Of a stretch of 64,000 nucleotides of DNA, positions 1-8,773 are shown piece by piece. The DNA comes from DAHUXN01 sp963729815. Its GTDB lineage: Bacteria > Acidobacteriota > Terriglobia > Acidiferrales > UBA7541. Within the stretch, counting starts at the first letter, position 1, and every line of letters begins with the position of its first letter. The DNA lies in NCBI GenBank assembly GCA_963729815.1, contig CAVSPU010000002.1:310001-374000 (forward strand), in the 5' to 3' direction. Both the position numbers and the translations under genes were made by a program. A model generated the notes under the pieces. It did no database searches. It had not been told where the DNA came from and was given only the letters and a program-made list of their open reading frames with translations.

Positions 1-425
1 CGGTTTTGCGCAGCGGCGCCGCGTACGTTTTCACAGGGCGTTCCGGGGCGGGGAAAAGCACAGTCGCGTCGCTATCGCCGGCGGGGAGCGTGTTAACGGA
101 TGAAATTTCGCTGCTGCGAGCAGGCGAAAATGGCTGGGATGCATATGGGACACCGTTCTGGGGCGAGTTTCGCGCGGATGGCGCCAATGTGCACGCGCCG
201 GTCAAAGGCGTGTACATCCTGGTGCAGGCGCCGGAGGATCGCGTCGAGGTGGTTTCCCCTCGGGAAGCGCTGCGCGCATTGCTGCCGAACGTTCTGTTTT
301 TCTCGCGAGATCGTGAGCTGACGGATGAACTGCTGAAGATTCTGACAGGTCTGGTGACGCATGTGCCGTGTTACCGGCTGTTTTTCCGGCGGCAAAAAAG
401 TTTCTGGGAGGCAATCACACAATGA
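1..425 (+). CDS. HprK-related P-loop kinase, 5'-truncated
   Basis: This is the C-terminal part of a gene that enters from the left edge; the frame is open to the first base. A Walker A motif (GRSGAGKS) lies near the visible start and is followed by a short domain resembling the kinase core of HPr kinase/phosphorylase. Such HprK-like proteins without an HPr partner commonly sit beside PqqD-like and radical SAM genes in peptide-modification loci (family knowledge). The stop overlaps the next start (ATGA), so the two are almost certainly cotranscribed. What it phosphorylates cannot be told from the sequence. About half of a typical protein of this class appears to be missing off-window. Confidence 0.72.
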   Translation, partial: VLRSGAAYVFTGRSGAGKSTVASLSPAGSVLTDEISLLRAGENGWDAYGTPFWGEFRADGANVHAPVKGVYILVQAPEDRVEVVSPREALRALLPNVLFFSRDRELTDELLKILTGLVTHVPCYRLFFRRQKSFWEAITQ

Positions 426-706
426 AAGATCGGCCGGTGGTCAATCCGCTTCTCGCGTGGCGGGAAATTGATGGGCGCGTGGTGATCATTTCGCCGGAAG
501 ACAGCATTGTGCACGAATTGAATGAGACGGCCAGCTTCATGTGGAAATTGATCGACGCCGGATGCGATGCGAATCAAGTCGCGAAATTGCTTCAAGACGA
601 ATACGACGTCGACCTTAGCGCGGCCGAGGCTGACACGCGGCAGTTTCTAGCCAGTCTCCGAGGCACGGGCTTGCTCGCGGGGGGCGTACACCCGGCCGAT
701 GCCTGA
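422..706 (+). CDS. PqqD-family peptide chaperone
   Basis: This 94-residue protein has the PqqD fold signature: a short N-terminal strand region with 'REIDGRVVIISPE', then 'HELNETASFMWKLID' and a helical C-terminal half ending in 'FLASLRGTGLL'. PqqD-like proteins bind the leader of a precursor peptide and present it to a radical SAM enzyme. It overlaps the kinase upstream by 4 nt and the radical SAM gene downstream by 8 nt, so the three are translationally coupled. An upstream in-frame ATG at 368 exists, but the 422 start fits the family length and the overlap. No precursor peptide gene is visible in the window; it may lie off the left edge. Confidence 0.85.
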   Translation: MKDRPVVNPLLAWREIDGRVVIISPEDSIVHELNETASFMWKLIDAGCDANQVAKLLQDEYDVDLSAAEADTRQFLASLRGTGLLAGGVHPADA

Positions 707-1889
707 CACGCCAGTCATGGATCGAGTAGTGCGGCGCAGCCTGGAACGCGGCGTGCCCATCGGTGTGCATTTCGATGTGACCTACCGGTGCAACGAGCGC
801 TGCGTGCACTGCTATCTGGATCACGAGGACTACGGAGAACTCGAGACAAGCGAGGTCAAACGAATTCTCAAGGAGCTGGCTGAGGCCGGCGCGCTGATGC
901 TGACGTTCAGCGGCGGCGAAGTGTTTCTGCGCAAGGATTTTTTCGAGCTCGTGGAATTTGCGCGCAAGCTGCATTTTGATATCAGCCTGAAATCGAATGG
1001 GCTGCTGATTACGCAAGAGCGCGCGGCGCGATTGCGGGAGCTCGGTGTTCGCCGAATTCAGGTGAGCATTTACAGCGCCGACGCTAGCGTGCACGACCGT
1101 ATCACGAAAGTCCGAGGGTCCCTTGAGCGCACGGTGCTCGCAATTCGCTTTCTGAAGGCGCAGGGCCTACAAGTGAAAATTGCGTGTCCATTGATGAAAC
1201 AAAACGCTGGCGGATTGCCAGCGCTGCAGGCGCTGGCCGAGGAATTGAATGTGCCGTATGTGATCGACATGACGATTACGCCGAAGCTCGACGGGGACAT
1301 GAGCGTATTGTCGATGCGCAATTCGGCGGAGGATTTGCTACCCGTGTTGCTCCATCCAAAACTGAATCCGGCCGCGGACGCAAGCGATGGTTTGCAGGGA
1401 GCCGCGAAGTTGACCGGGAGCGCCGTTTCGAGCGGGATAGAGGGCGACGCGTACCGTGACATCCCGTGCAGCGCGGGGCACAACACTTGCTACATTTCGC
1501 CCTATGGCGACGTTTATCCGTGCGTGCAAATGCCGATTGCCGCGGGGAACCTGCGCGAACAGGATTTCGGCGAGATTTGGAGACACTCGCCGCAGATGAA
1601 GCGTGTTCGTGCGGTGAGAGAGAGGGACTTGCCCGTGTGCTCGAGCTGCTCCATCCGGCAATTCTGCGAGCGCTGCCCTGGACTTGCGCACATGGAAGGT
1701 GGCGATTTGCTCGGCGCGTACGAGCGCGCATGTGAGCTTGCGGAGATGAAAGCGCGGCTGGCAGGAATGGAAAATCCCGTAAGCGCATGGAATGCACAGC
1801 CGCGAAAAATGCAAGTAATGGCGCACGCTTCGGAGATTCCAAGTCCGCTCGTTCAGATCGGGCGAATGGAAGCGCGCCCAAGAGCATAA
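699..1889 (+). CDS. Radical SAM/SPASM peptide-modifying enzyme
   Basis: A 396-residue enzyme. The radical SAM cluster motif is C31-x3-C35-x2-C38 in 'YRCNERCVHCY', followed by 'TFSGGE', the SAM-contacting motif. The C-terminal SPASM region carries Cys257, 264, 275, 314, 317, 323, 326 and 345, enough for two auxiliary Fe-S clusters. This PqqE/AlbA-like architecture modifies ribosomally made peptides. Gene order with the PqqD-like protein and HprK-like kinase supports a peptide-modification role; the substrate and the bond formed are unknown. An alternative is a heme- or cofactor-pathway SPASM enzyme, but the PqqD neighbour argues against that. Confidence 0.88.
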   Translation: MPDTPVMDRVVRRSLERGVPIGVHFDVTYRCNERCVHCYLDHEDYGELETSEVKRILKELAEAGALMLTFSGGEVFLRKDFFELVEFARKLHFDISLKSNGLLITQERAARLRELGVRRIQVSIYSADASVHDRITKVRGSLERTVLAIRFLKAQGLQVKIACPLMKQNAGGLPALQALAEELNVPYVIDMTITPKLDGDMSVLSMRNSAEDLLPVLLHPKLNPAADASDGLQGAAKLTGSAVSSGIEGDAYRDIPCSAGHNTCYISPYGDVYPCVQMPIAAGNLREQDFGEIWRHSPQMKRVRAVRERDLPVCSSCSIRQFCERCPGLAHMEGGDLLGAYERACELAEMKARLAGMENPVSAWNAQPRKMQVMAHASEIPSPLVQIGRMEARPRA

Positions 1890-1903
1890 AGAAAGAAGTG
1901 AAC

Positions 1904-2542
1904 ATGAGAATTGAAAAATCTGCCGATCGTAAGCTGCAACGGAATCTCCCGTATCCGGAAGTTGCGCCCGAGTGCCAGGTGCCTCGGGATTCCGCAGACA
2001 ACGGGCCGAAGGAAGTCGCGGGAATTCTAAGCGCGAAGGGCTGGGCGTTTCTAAAGGTTTCGGGCAAGAGCATGCTGCCGTGGATTCGTCCTGGCGATGT
2101 CGTGTTCTTGCGCAAAGCGAAGATCGAAGAAATTGAGCGGGGAGACGTGGTTGTGTTTGAGAGCAACGGAAGTCTTTGCGTGCACAGGATGATCGCACCA
2201 TGTTGCTCCGGCGCGGAGCAAGAAAAGCGCTTCGGGCTAGTGACGAAGGGAGATTGTGTCGCCGAGGCAGACGAACCAATCTTCGCGGAAGAATTTCGCG
2301 GCAAAGTTGCTTTCATATATCGCAATGGCAAGGAGCGGGCACTCGACGCAGGTTGGCGAAAAATGCTGGGCAAGGTCATCGCCTTGTTGTCGCCGCGGAA
2401 CGGCTGGTGGCTTCCGTTATTGCGCGCGCTGGGGAACGCGCGGTCACGCCTAGGCGACGCTTCCATTCCAGAATCACAAGAGACGGCCGAGCTGGGCCTC
2501 GTGCAAACTCAAACCGTAAAGGCGAACGGCGCGAAAACGTAG
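1904..2542 (+). CDS. S24/S26 signal-peptidase-like serine protease
   Basis: A 212-residue protein starting at the ATG behind an AAAGAAG ribosome site, 14 nt after the radical SAM stop. It has the S26 boxes: 'SGKSMLPWIRPGD' with nucleophile Ser56, 'RGDVVVF', then 'LCVHRM' with His94, and 'TKGD' with Asp117. His in place of the usual Lys base is the pattern of ER/SipW-type signal peptidases. A hydrophobic or aromatic patch (GWWLPLL) lies near residue 160, but there is no clear N-terminal anchor. By position it could cleave the leader of the peptide modified upstream (inference). A longer in-frame start at 1787 overlaps the radical SAM gene and is less likely. Confidence 0.75.
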   Translation: MRIEKSADRKLQRNLPYPEVAPECQVPRDSADNGPKEVAGILSAKGWAFLKVSGKSMLPWIRPGDVVFLRKAKIEEIERGDVVVFESNGSLCVHRMIAPCCSGAEQEKRFGLVTKGDCVAEADEPIFAEEFRGKVAFIYRNGKERALDAGWRKMLGKVIALLSPRNGWWLPLLRALGNARSRLGDASIPESQETAELGLVQTQTVKANGAKT

Positions 2543-2620
2543 ACGGAAAGTGCGCCACGCGATATTTCACACGCGATAAATCCCTCTGTGCAGTTCGTGA
2601 TAACCTCCTGCTGTCTCCCA

Positions 2621-3778
2621 ATGTTCGCTGACACCACAAACTGGAATCTCGAAAATAACCGTCTGAGCGACGCCCGCGCGAAATATCGCGCCACAGGGAA
2701 GAGATTGATTGATCTGACGGTTTCAAATCCCACCGAATGCGGATTCGATTATGACCGCGCAGCGATATTGAAGGCTCTGACGAACAATTCCGCGTTCGGT
2801 TACAACCCAAACGCAAAAGGGTTGGAGACGGCGCGCCGCGCCGTTGCAAGCTACTACGCAGAACGTGGCGATGCGATTTCGGCCGCAGACATGTTTCTTA
2901 CAACCGGCACGAGCGAAGCCTATTCGTTCGTCTTTCGTCTGCTGTGCAATTCCGGCGACGAAGTATTGGTTCCGGCCCCCAGTTACCCACTATTGGATTT
3001 CCTCGCGGACATTCAGGATGTGAAGCTCGTTCGTTATCCGTTGGTTTACGATCATGGCTGGCAGATTGATTTTCACGCGCTTGAACGGGCCATTACTTCG
3101 CGCACACGAGGTGTGATTGTTGTTCATCCCAATAATCCGACAGGGCATTTTACGAAGCGAGGAGAGGTTACAAGGCTGAATGAAATCTGCGCGCGGGCAG
3201 AGCTGGCGTTGATTGCAGACGAGGTATTTCTGGATTTTGCGCTCGGCGAGGAGCAGCCGGTGAGCTTTGCGACGAACTCGGCAGCGCTCACGTTCACGAT
3301 GAGCGGGCTCTCAAAAATTGCGGGTTTGCCGCAGATGAAGATCGCATGGCTGATTGTAAGCGGCCCCGCAAGAGTAAAGACACAGGCGGCCGCGCGACTG
3401 GAAATGATTGCCGATACTTACCTCTCGATGAACACGCCGATCCAACTTGCGGTGCCCACTTTGCTAACACAACGCCACGAATTTCAAAAACAGTTGATGG
3501 CGCGCGTGCGGGAGAATCTGGCAGAGCTGGACCGCCAATCGGTTGCGCAGGAGGCCTGCGGACGGCTGGAAATTGAGGGCGGGTGGTACGCCGTGCTGCG
3601 CGTGCCGGCAACGCGAGCGGACGAGGATCTGGCAATTGAGTTGTTGACCGCCAGAGGAATCTTCGTTCATCCGGGGCACTTTTACGATTTTGCGCAGGAC
3701 GGTTATCTTGTCGTCAGTCTGATCACGCCGTGCGCGGAATTCGCGGAGGGAATGAGACTGCTGCTTGCAGCGTTTTGA
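2621..3778 (+). CDS. PLP-dependent aminotransferase, class I/II
   Basis: A 385-residue fold-type I aminotransferase. Visible marks are 'TTGTSEAYSFVFRLLCNSGDEVLVPAPSYP' split across the cofactor-binding region, 'VVHPNNPTG', 'LIADEVFLDF' and the PLP-lysine motif 'MSGLSKIAGLP'. It transfers an amino group between an amino acid and a 2-oxo acid; specificity cannot be read from these motifs, though the aspartate/alanine aminotransferase group is the nearest. The ATG at 2621 is preferred over a GTG at 2588 because residues just after it align with the family start; neither has a strong Shine-Dalgarno. It lies 78 nt after the peptidase gene and may or may not share its transcript. Confidence 0.85.
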   Translation: MFADTTNWNLENNRLSDARAKYRATGKRLIDLTVSNPTECGFDYDRAAILKALTNNSAFGYNPNAKGLETARRAVASYYAERGDAISAADMFLTTGTSEAYSFVFRLLCNSGDEVLVPAPSYPLLDFLADIQDVKLVRYPLVYDHGWQIDFHALERAITSRTRGVIVVHPNNPTGHFTKRGEVTRLNEICARAELALIADEVFLDFALGEEQPVSFATNSAALTFTMSGLSKIAGLPQMKIAWLIVSGPARVKTQAAARLEMIADTYLSMNTPIQLAVPTLLTQRHEFQKQLMARVRENLAELDRQSVAQEACGRLEIEGGWYAVLRVPATRADEDLAIELLTARGIFVHPGHFYDFAQDGYLVVSLITPCAEFAEGMRLLLAAF

Positions 3779-3810
3779 TCTCGAAGGCGTGCGTTTGGAA
3801 AACGTTTCCG

Positions 3811-3839
3811 TTGAAGATGCCAGCCAGAGTGACTATACT
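3811..3839 (+). promoter_or_regulatory. Sigma70-type promoter of the S9 peptidase gene
   Basis: TTGAAG at 3811-3816 and TATACT at 3834-3839 are separated by exactly 17 nt. It lies in the gap between the aminotransferase stop and the S9 peptidase start, giving a leader of about 70 nt. Sequence match only. Confidence 0.6.
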
Positions 3840-3914
3840 GCGCGCCTTGCCTTCGGTGCTCGAAATGAAACATTTGGTTTATGCCGTTCCCAAGGAACGG
3901 ATGGAGGATTCGCC

Positions 3915-5990
3915 ATGATTCAATGGAAATTCGGGAAGCGTTCCGTTGCGATTCTTGCGTGGAGTTTGGTGTTTACGCTGGCACCGATGGCGACACGAGC
4001 CCAGGAATCGGCAGCGCACAGCAAGGATGGGAAGAAACTATTTGGCACGGTGGCTGCGCTGCGAATCGCACGCGTTTCTTCGCCGCGCATTTCGCCGGAC
4101 GGTTCCCGCGTGGCATACCTCGTCTCCGAAACAAAAATGGAGAAAGACGAGCCGGGGAAGACGCTGACACAACTCTGGGCTGTACCTGCGTCGGGGCCGG
4201 CCAGCGCGGCCCGGCAGTATACGAGAGGCGACAAGAGCGTTTCCGATATCGAGTGGTCGCCCGACGGGAAGATTCTGGCATTCACGATGGCGGCTGGAGA
4301 AGAAAAACAAGAAGAACCCCAGGTATGGTTCATGTACGCCGATGGGGGCGAGCCGTGGCAGGTGACGAAGCATAAGTCTGGCGTTCGCGGGTTCGAATTC
4401 TCTCCGGATGGAAAGACGCTGCTGCTCGTTGCCACCGAGCCGCAGCCCGCTGATGAAGAAAAGCGCGAGAAGGCCAAGGATGACGCGGTGGTCGTGGACC
4501 ACGATTTCAAGATGGCGCAGCTCTGGACGTGGGACATTGCCTCGAGCGACGAAAAACAATTGACGAAAGATGATTCCACGGTCAGCGACCCGCGGTGGTC
4601 GCCGGATGGCACGCATATTACGTTCACCACAAATCCCACGCCGCGACTGGACGACATCAGCCTGCAAACCGCCTGGGTACTCGATGCGGCAAGCGGGCAG
4701 AAGCGAAAGCTCGTGGATACGACTGACTACACGCATACGGCGCGGTGGTCGCCCGACGGAAAATCGATCGCCTATCTGAGCAGCCACGGCCTCGACCTCT
4801 ATCAGATGAACCTGTTCGTTGTTAGCGCGGATGGAGGACAGCCTACGAAGTTGACCGGCTCGTTCGAATTGAACGCAGGCACGCCGGTTTGGGCGCCGGA
4901 TGGAAAGACGATTTATTTCAGCACGGACACACGTGAATCGGTGGATGTATTTGCTGCGGACGTTACAGCAGGAACGATCCGGCAAATCACAGACAAGCCG
5001 GCGGTGATCAGCGTCGATGAAGTCAGCGCGAACGGACAAACCGCGATCGGCACATGGACTGATCCGAGCCATCCTGCCGAAGTATTCCGCTCCGACCTGA
5101 ATTTCACTTCGATCGAGCCTATCACGAACCAAAACGCCTGGCTGGCGGACTATGCGTTGGGCGACACCGAAGTGATTCAGTGGAAGAGCAGCAAGGATGG
5201 GATGGAAATTGATGGAATCGTGACGAAGCCCGTCGATTTCGATTCGTCGCGAAAGTGGCCGTTCCTGCTGAATCCGCACGGCGGACCGACGGGCGCGTCT
5301 TTGCTTTCGTTCGATTCGAATGAACAGATCATGGCCGCGAACGGTTACATGGTGCTCGAACCCAATTTCCGTGGCTCGTCGGGGCGGGGCGAAAAATTCG
5401 CAATGGCCAATCAGAACGATTGGGGCGGCGGAGATTACAGAGATGACATGAGCGGAGTCGACGCGGTTGTAAGCCGCGGCTGGGCCGATCCGAATCGCAT
5501 GGGTGCCTTCGGATGGTCCTATGGCGGCTTCATGACGTTCTGGATTGATACGCAGACCGACCGCTTCAAGGCAATTTCGCCGGGCGCGGGCCTGCCGGAC
5601 CTTTATTCCATGTATTCGCAAACGGACATCCACCGCTACCTCACGATGTTTTTCGACATGAAATCGCCGTGGGATAACTTTCAGGAATACTGGGATCATT
5701 CGCCGATGAAGTACGTCGAAAACGTGAAGACGCCGACGATGATTCTTCATGGGCAGGCCGATACGCGCGTGCCGATTCCGCAGGCTCAGGAGTTTTATCG
5801 GGCGCTTTATGAAAGGCACGTTCCCGTTGAATTTGTCACTTACCCGCGTGAAAACCACGGTTTTGTCGAGGCCCGGCACATTCAAGACCGCTGGAGGAGG
5901 TACCTGGTTTTCTTTGGGAAATATCTGAACGATCCGCCGACGACGGAGCCGAAAGACGTAGTCGATCGCATGAGCAAGGACCTGCCTTAG
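3915..5990 (+). CDS. Secreted S9 family prolyl oligopeptidase/dipeptidyl peptidase
   Basis: A 691-residue exported peptidase. The ATG follows GGAGG with good spacing and opens a signal peptide (hydrophobic run ending TRAQES). Residues of about 45-430 contain repeated 'SPDGK' beta-propeller blades (PD40/WD40-like), which cap the active site. The C-terminal alpha/beta hydrolase has Ser535 in 'GWSYGGF', Asp616 in 'GQADTRVP' and His648 in 'ENHGF', a complete triad. It probably trims peptides in the periplasm. A longer upstream reading frame lacks a signal peptide and starts inside the previous gene, so it was rejected. It has its own promoter. Confidence 0.92.
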   Translation: MIQWKFGKRSVAILAWSLVFTLAPMATRAQESAAHSKDGKKLFGTVAALRIARVSSPRISPDGSRVAYLVSETKMEKDEPGKTLTQLWAVPASGPASAARQYTRGDKSVSDIEWSPDGKILAFTMAAGEEKQEEPQVWFMYADGGEPWQVTKHKSGVRGFEFSPDGKTLLLVATEPQPADEEKREKAKDDAVVVDHDFKMAQLWTWDIASSDEKQLTKDDSTVSDPRWSPDGTHITFTTNPTPRLDDISLQTAWVLDAASGQKRKLVDTTDYTHTARWSPDGKSIAYLSSHGLDLYQMNLFVVSADGGQPTKLTGSFELNAGTPVWAPDGKTIYFSTDTRESVDVFAADVTAGTIRQITDKPAVISVDEVSANGQTAIGTWTDPSHPAEVFRSDLNFTSIEPITNQNAWLADYALGDTEVIQWKSSKDGMEIDGIVTKPVDFDSSRKWPFLLNPHGGPTGASLLSFDSNEQIMAANGYMVLEPNFRGSSGRGEKFAMANQNDWGGGDYRDDMSGVDAVVSRGWADPNRMGAFGWSYGGFMTFWIDTQTDRFKAISPGAGLPDLYSMYSQTDIHRYLTMFFDMKSPWDNFQEYWDHSPMKYVENVKTPTMILHGQADTRVPIPQAQEFYRALYERHVPVEFVTYPRENHGFVEARHIQDRWRRYLVFFGKYLNDPPTTEPKDVVDRMSKDLP

Positions 5991-6103
5991 GGCGGGTCTT
6001 AACTTCTTTCGGCTGCAGCCGCAAGCGCGATGCTCTAGCGTTTCTCGGTGAAAGCGAATCACTCGAAGCAGTGTGACGGTTTTTGCAGAGATTCGTCGCT
6101 CAG

Positions 6104-6796
6104 CTAGTGGACAATGCTCGCCCGGCGGATACGATCGAGGCGCGGAAACTCTCGATCGAGATAGCGGTTTCCCTCGGCGAACAGCGGTCCCTGCCGACCC
6201 GCGCGAATGCCGCTGCCGGAAGATTCGCCATACTCTGAATTAAGCGCGAGTGCGACGTCCAATCCCGCCACGATGCGGCCGAATGGCACGAATCCTTCGG
6301 GATCGTGCGTCCGCGAGTTGTCGCGCAGGTTGATGAATACTTCGGTGGCTCTGCCGTTCGGCACAGCAAAAGCGTAGGCGATTGTGCCGAGGGCATTCGT
6401 GATGCGGCGCGGGTCATCAGGAATCATCTGGGTGCGCCAGACGGACGAGATCGCCGGATCGCCATTGATACCGAATTGCGCCCATCTTCCTTTGATCACG
6501 CGGAAAAATCTTGTGTCGTCGTAATAGCCAAAGCGGACGAGATTGTAGAAGCGGTCAGTGCCGTGCGGCGCCCAATCGCGATGAACTTCGATAACGATCG
6601 GGCCTTTATTCGTATCCAATCGGACGCGAAATAGTTCTGGTGCGTGTTGGCTCCATGCACCCGAATTGGGGTTCAGGAGCATGATTCGGTTCGCGACTGA
6701 CAGTGCCTGACCGGCGGCGACAATCGGAAATGCCGCACTGGCGAGAGTCACGCTTGCCGCGAAAACGAGTGCCCGCTCGATTTGTCTTCGGATCAT
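6104..6796 (-). CDS. Secreted cyclophilin-type peptidyl-prolyl isomerase
   Basis: A 230-residue protein with an N-terminal signal peptide (hydrophobic run through 'FAASVTLASAAFPIVAAGQA'). The cyclophilin core follows: 'NKGPIVIEVHRDWAPHGTDRFYNLVRFGYYD', split around the first strands, then 'FFRVIKG' with the catalytic Arg, 'AQFGINGDP', and 'VFINLRDN'. The form is the divergent bacterial secreted subfamily rather than cytosolic PpiB. It likely assists folding of exported proteins. The ATG at 6796 has GGTGA upstream; an in-frame GTG at 6811 is the alternative. It is transcribed divergently from the esterase gene and lies tail-to-tail with the S9 peptidase. Confidence 0.82.
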   Translation of the reverse strand: MIRRQIERALVFAASVTLASAAFPIVAAGQALSVANRIMLLNPNSGAWSQHAPELFRVRLDTNKGPIVIEVHRDWAPHGTDRFYNLVRFGYYDDTRFFRVIKGRWAQFGINGDPAISSVWRTQMIPDDPRRITNALGTIAYAFAVPNGRATEVFINLRDNSRTHDPEGFVPFGRIVAGLDVALALNSEYGESSGSGIRAGRQGPLFAEGNRYLDREFPRLDRIRRASIVH

Positions 6797-6932
6797 GGAT
6801 TCACCGTTCACTTTATATCAAATCGCCGCGATCCAAACATCAAGCGGAAACGATAGAACATGGCCGATCGCGCAGTGCGCTTCGCGTGCCTCGCATTTCT
6901 TGGAACTAAGTGAGCATCGCGGGGAAATACAT

Positions 6933-6954
6933 AAAAGGGGGAGTTGTCCCTTTT
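6933..6954. other. Hairpin in the divergent intergenic region
   Basis: AAAAGGG at 6933-6939 pairs with CCCTTTT at 6948-6954 around an 8-nt loop. It lies between the divergent cyclophilin and esterase genes, so it terminates neither. A regulatory element or the end of an unseen short transcript are both possible. Confidence 0.35.
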
Positions 6955-7045
6955 GTGCTGCCTTAGTTGAAGATGAGGGCCAAATTTTAGGCCGGGGAAA
7001 CATCCCGGACAGATGAGATGAGCATCTGAGGCACAGGTGATAACG

Positions 7046-8146
7046 ATGCGGTTGCGAGCTTTCCTTTTCATTGTCTTTGCGATTATTTTTTCAGTTTCGG
7101 CTGCGTATTTCTTCGGGCTATTGCCCGTCCGCGTGGTTCGCGCGCAGGATCCTGTGGAGACTGTGACTGTTGGCGACGTTGCCCGGACATTTGTCGTGCA
7201 TCGGCCCCAGGCGTACGACTCCAAGCAGCACTATCCGGTTGTCATCCTTCTTCACAGTTTGAATCAGGACAGTGAAGACATGGCGCATTTGTCGCACTTC
7301 AACGAAGTGGCGGACCGCTACGGCATCATCGCTGTCTATCCTGATGCTGTGCACCGCTGGAACGTTGGTGTAGCCCTTCAGGAAGCCGAGCAAGGAATGG
7401 GACGCCGGGGAATGGGTGGAAGAGGTGGAGGAGTAAGGTTTCCTGGCGGAGGCTATCCGGGAAGTGGATGGCCTGGCAGGGGAGGTCAAGGACAGGGGCA
7501 AGGTCAAGACCAGCAACAGCGCACGAAACCACAACCGGCAGACGACCTGGCGTTCTTCAACGCCATGCTCGACAAACTCTCAACCGAGTACTCCATCGAC
7601 AGCATGAGAGTGTATGCGACGGGCCTTTCCGATGGAGGCTTCATGGATTTTCGATTGGCCTGTTCGATGGCGGACCGCATCGCCGCAATCGCACCCGTGG
7701 CAGCGGAAATGCCTAAGTACCTTTACTGCACTCCAGGTCGGCCAGTGCCGGTGCTAATGATCAATGGCACATCCGATCCGGTCGTCTCCTACGGCGGGGG
7801 GAGCAGCCGCGCCGGTTCGTACTTGAGACTTTCTGCAGCAGACAGCGCAAAAGATTGGGGCCAATTGGATGGCTGCGAGGAAAAGCCTCAGCGCACAATC
7901 TCGCACCGGACGACCAAGAAGGGCACGGACACCCGCGTGGAAACTTACACAGGTTGCAAGGCTGGAACGGAGGTCGCGCTCTATAGCATCGAGGGCGCCG
8001 GAAACACATGGCCCGGCGGTGAGCAGTACTTGGATGAAAAAAGCATCGGCAAGACAAGCAACGATTTGAACGCCGACGAAATCATTTGGAAGTTCCTCGA
8101 AGCGTATCGCTTGCCAGCCGCAGTGCCAGCTGCTGCAGCGCACTAG
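7046..8146 (+). CDS. Secreted PHB-depolymerase/feruloyl-esterase-like hydrolase
   Basis: A 366-residue exported alpha/beta hydrolase. An N-terminal hydrophobic segment (residues 5-30, 'FLFIVFAIIFSVSAAYFFG') ends near 'VRAQDP'. 'PVVILLHSLNQD' forms the oxyanion region, and 'ATGLSDGGFM' holds the nucleophile, in the form typical of the PHB depolymerase/LpqC esterase family. 'NGTSDPVVSYGGG' supplies the likely Asp, and 'EGAGNTWPGG' stands where the His is usually found (W-P-G), with no His there. Between strands lies an unusual insert rich in Gly, Arg and Gln (about residues 118-165). The substrate may be a polyester or a phenolic ester. The start has GTG at 7037 as an alternative. Confidence 0.75.
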   Translation: MRLRAFLFIVFAIIFSVSAAYFFGLLPVRVVRAQDPVETVTVGDVARTFVVHRPQAYDSKQHYPVVILLHSLNQDSEDMAHLSHFNEVADRYGIIAVYPDAVHRWNVGVALQEAEQGMGRRGMGGRGGGVRFPGGGYPGSGWPGRGGQGQGQGQDQQQRTKPQPADDLAFFNAMLDKLSTEYSIDSMRVYATGLSDGGFMDFRLACSMADRIAAIAPVAAEMPKYLYCTPGRPVPVLMINGTSDPVVSYGGGSSRAGSYLRLSAADSAKDWGQLDGCEEKPQRTISHRTTKKGTDTRVETYTGCKAGTEVALYSIEGAGNTWPGGEQYLDEKSIGKTSNDLNADEIIWKFLEAYRLPAAVPAAAAH

Positions 8147-8411
8147 GTCAACTGCAAACAAACACCTCCCGGAGCCATCATTTCGACGTTAGATACTAAG
8201 CGCATCGTCAGAACTGTTGGGTCCGACATTCCTCGTAGCCCGGACGTGCGGCGCAAGTTATGGGATGATGTGCAATCGCGAAACTGTTGTTTGCCAACCT
8301 CGTTTGGGAAAGAGTACACTTTGCATCTTGTTGCAACCAATTGTTTTTATCCAACGTCAGATGCACATTTGAGGTAGGAGTAGAGTTCCTGCTGCGTGGC
8401 TGTCCGCAAAA

Positions 8412-8705
8412 ATGCTGAAGAGCAATAACAGATTTCGAATCGGTAGCTTCGCGGTCGCGATGGCCGCTTTGCTGATTTTCTGTGCGACGGCGGGCGCTGT
8501 TTGGCATCACCATGCCTCTTCGACTGCGGAAACGGCCTGTCCCATCTGCCATCTCGGACATCAGACCTACCAGCAGTCTGTGATATCGCAATCCGCTCCG
8601 GTGTTCACGGTTTCTAGTTCGAAACCTGTGCCGGAAGAGCCGTCTTTCGTTCCCCAGCCGCTCTCTCGCCATTTCTCGACGCGCGCCCCACCTTCTTTTC
8701 TCTAG
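8412..8705 (+). CDS. Small exported CPICH-motif protein ahead of RND efflux operon
   Basis: A 97-residue protein with one N-terminal hydrophobic segment (residues 12-31), then a His cluster 'VWHHHASS' and 'CPICHLG'. Short proteins of this shape commonly precede CusC/TolC-type genes in metal-resistance operons (family knowledge, DUF2946-like), so a periplasmic metal-contact role is plausible. It lies 68 nt before the outer-membrane channel gene, probably as the first gene of the operon. A purine stretch GGTAGGAG lies too far upstream to be a good ribosome site. The C-terminal third is proline- and serine-rich and probably disordered. Confidence 0.6.
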   Translation: MLKSNNRFRIGSFAVAMAALLIFCATAGAVWHHHASSTAETACPICHLGHQTYQQSVISQSAPVFTVSSSKPVPEEPSFVPQPLSRHFSTRAPPSFL

Positions 8706-8773
8706 CCAACGCATTCGTTGTTGATCGGGCGCATTGCGCGCCGCAACCCGCAAATCTATGCGGAGGAATGACG

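Noticed and set aside
1276..2466. Long open frame (396 codons) on the minus strand opposite the radical SAM and peptidase genes
   Set aside because: It mirrors high third-position GC of the real genes, has no recognisable domain, and overlaps two well-supported genes.
4038..6062. 674-codon minus-strand frame opposite the S9 peptidase
   Set aside because: Antisense shadow with Arg/His-rich low-complexity translation and no family motif.
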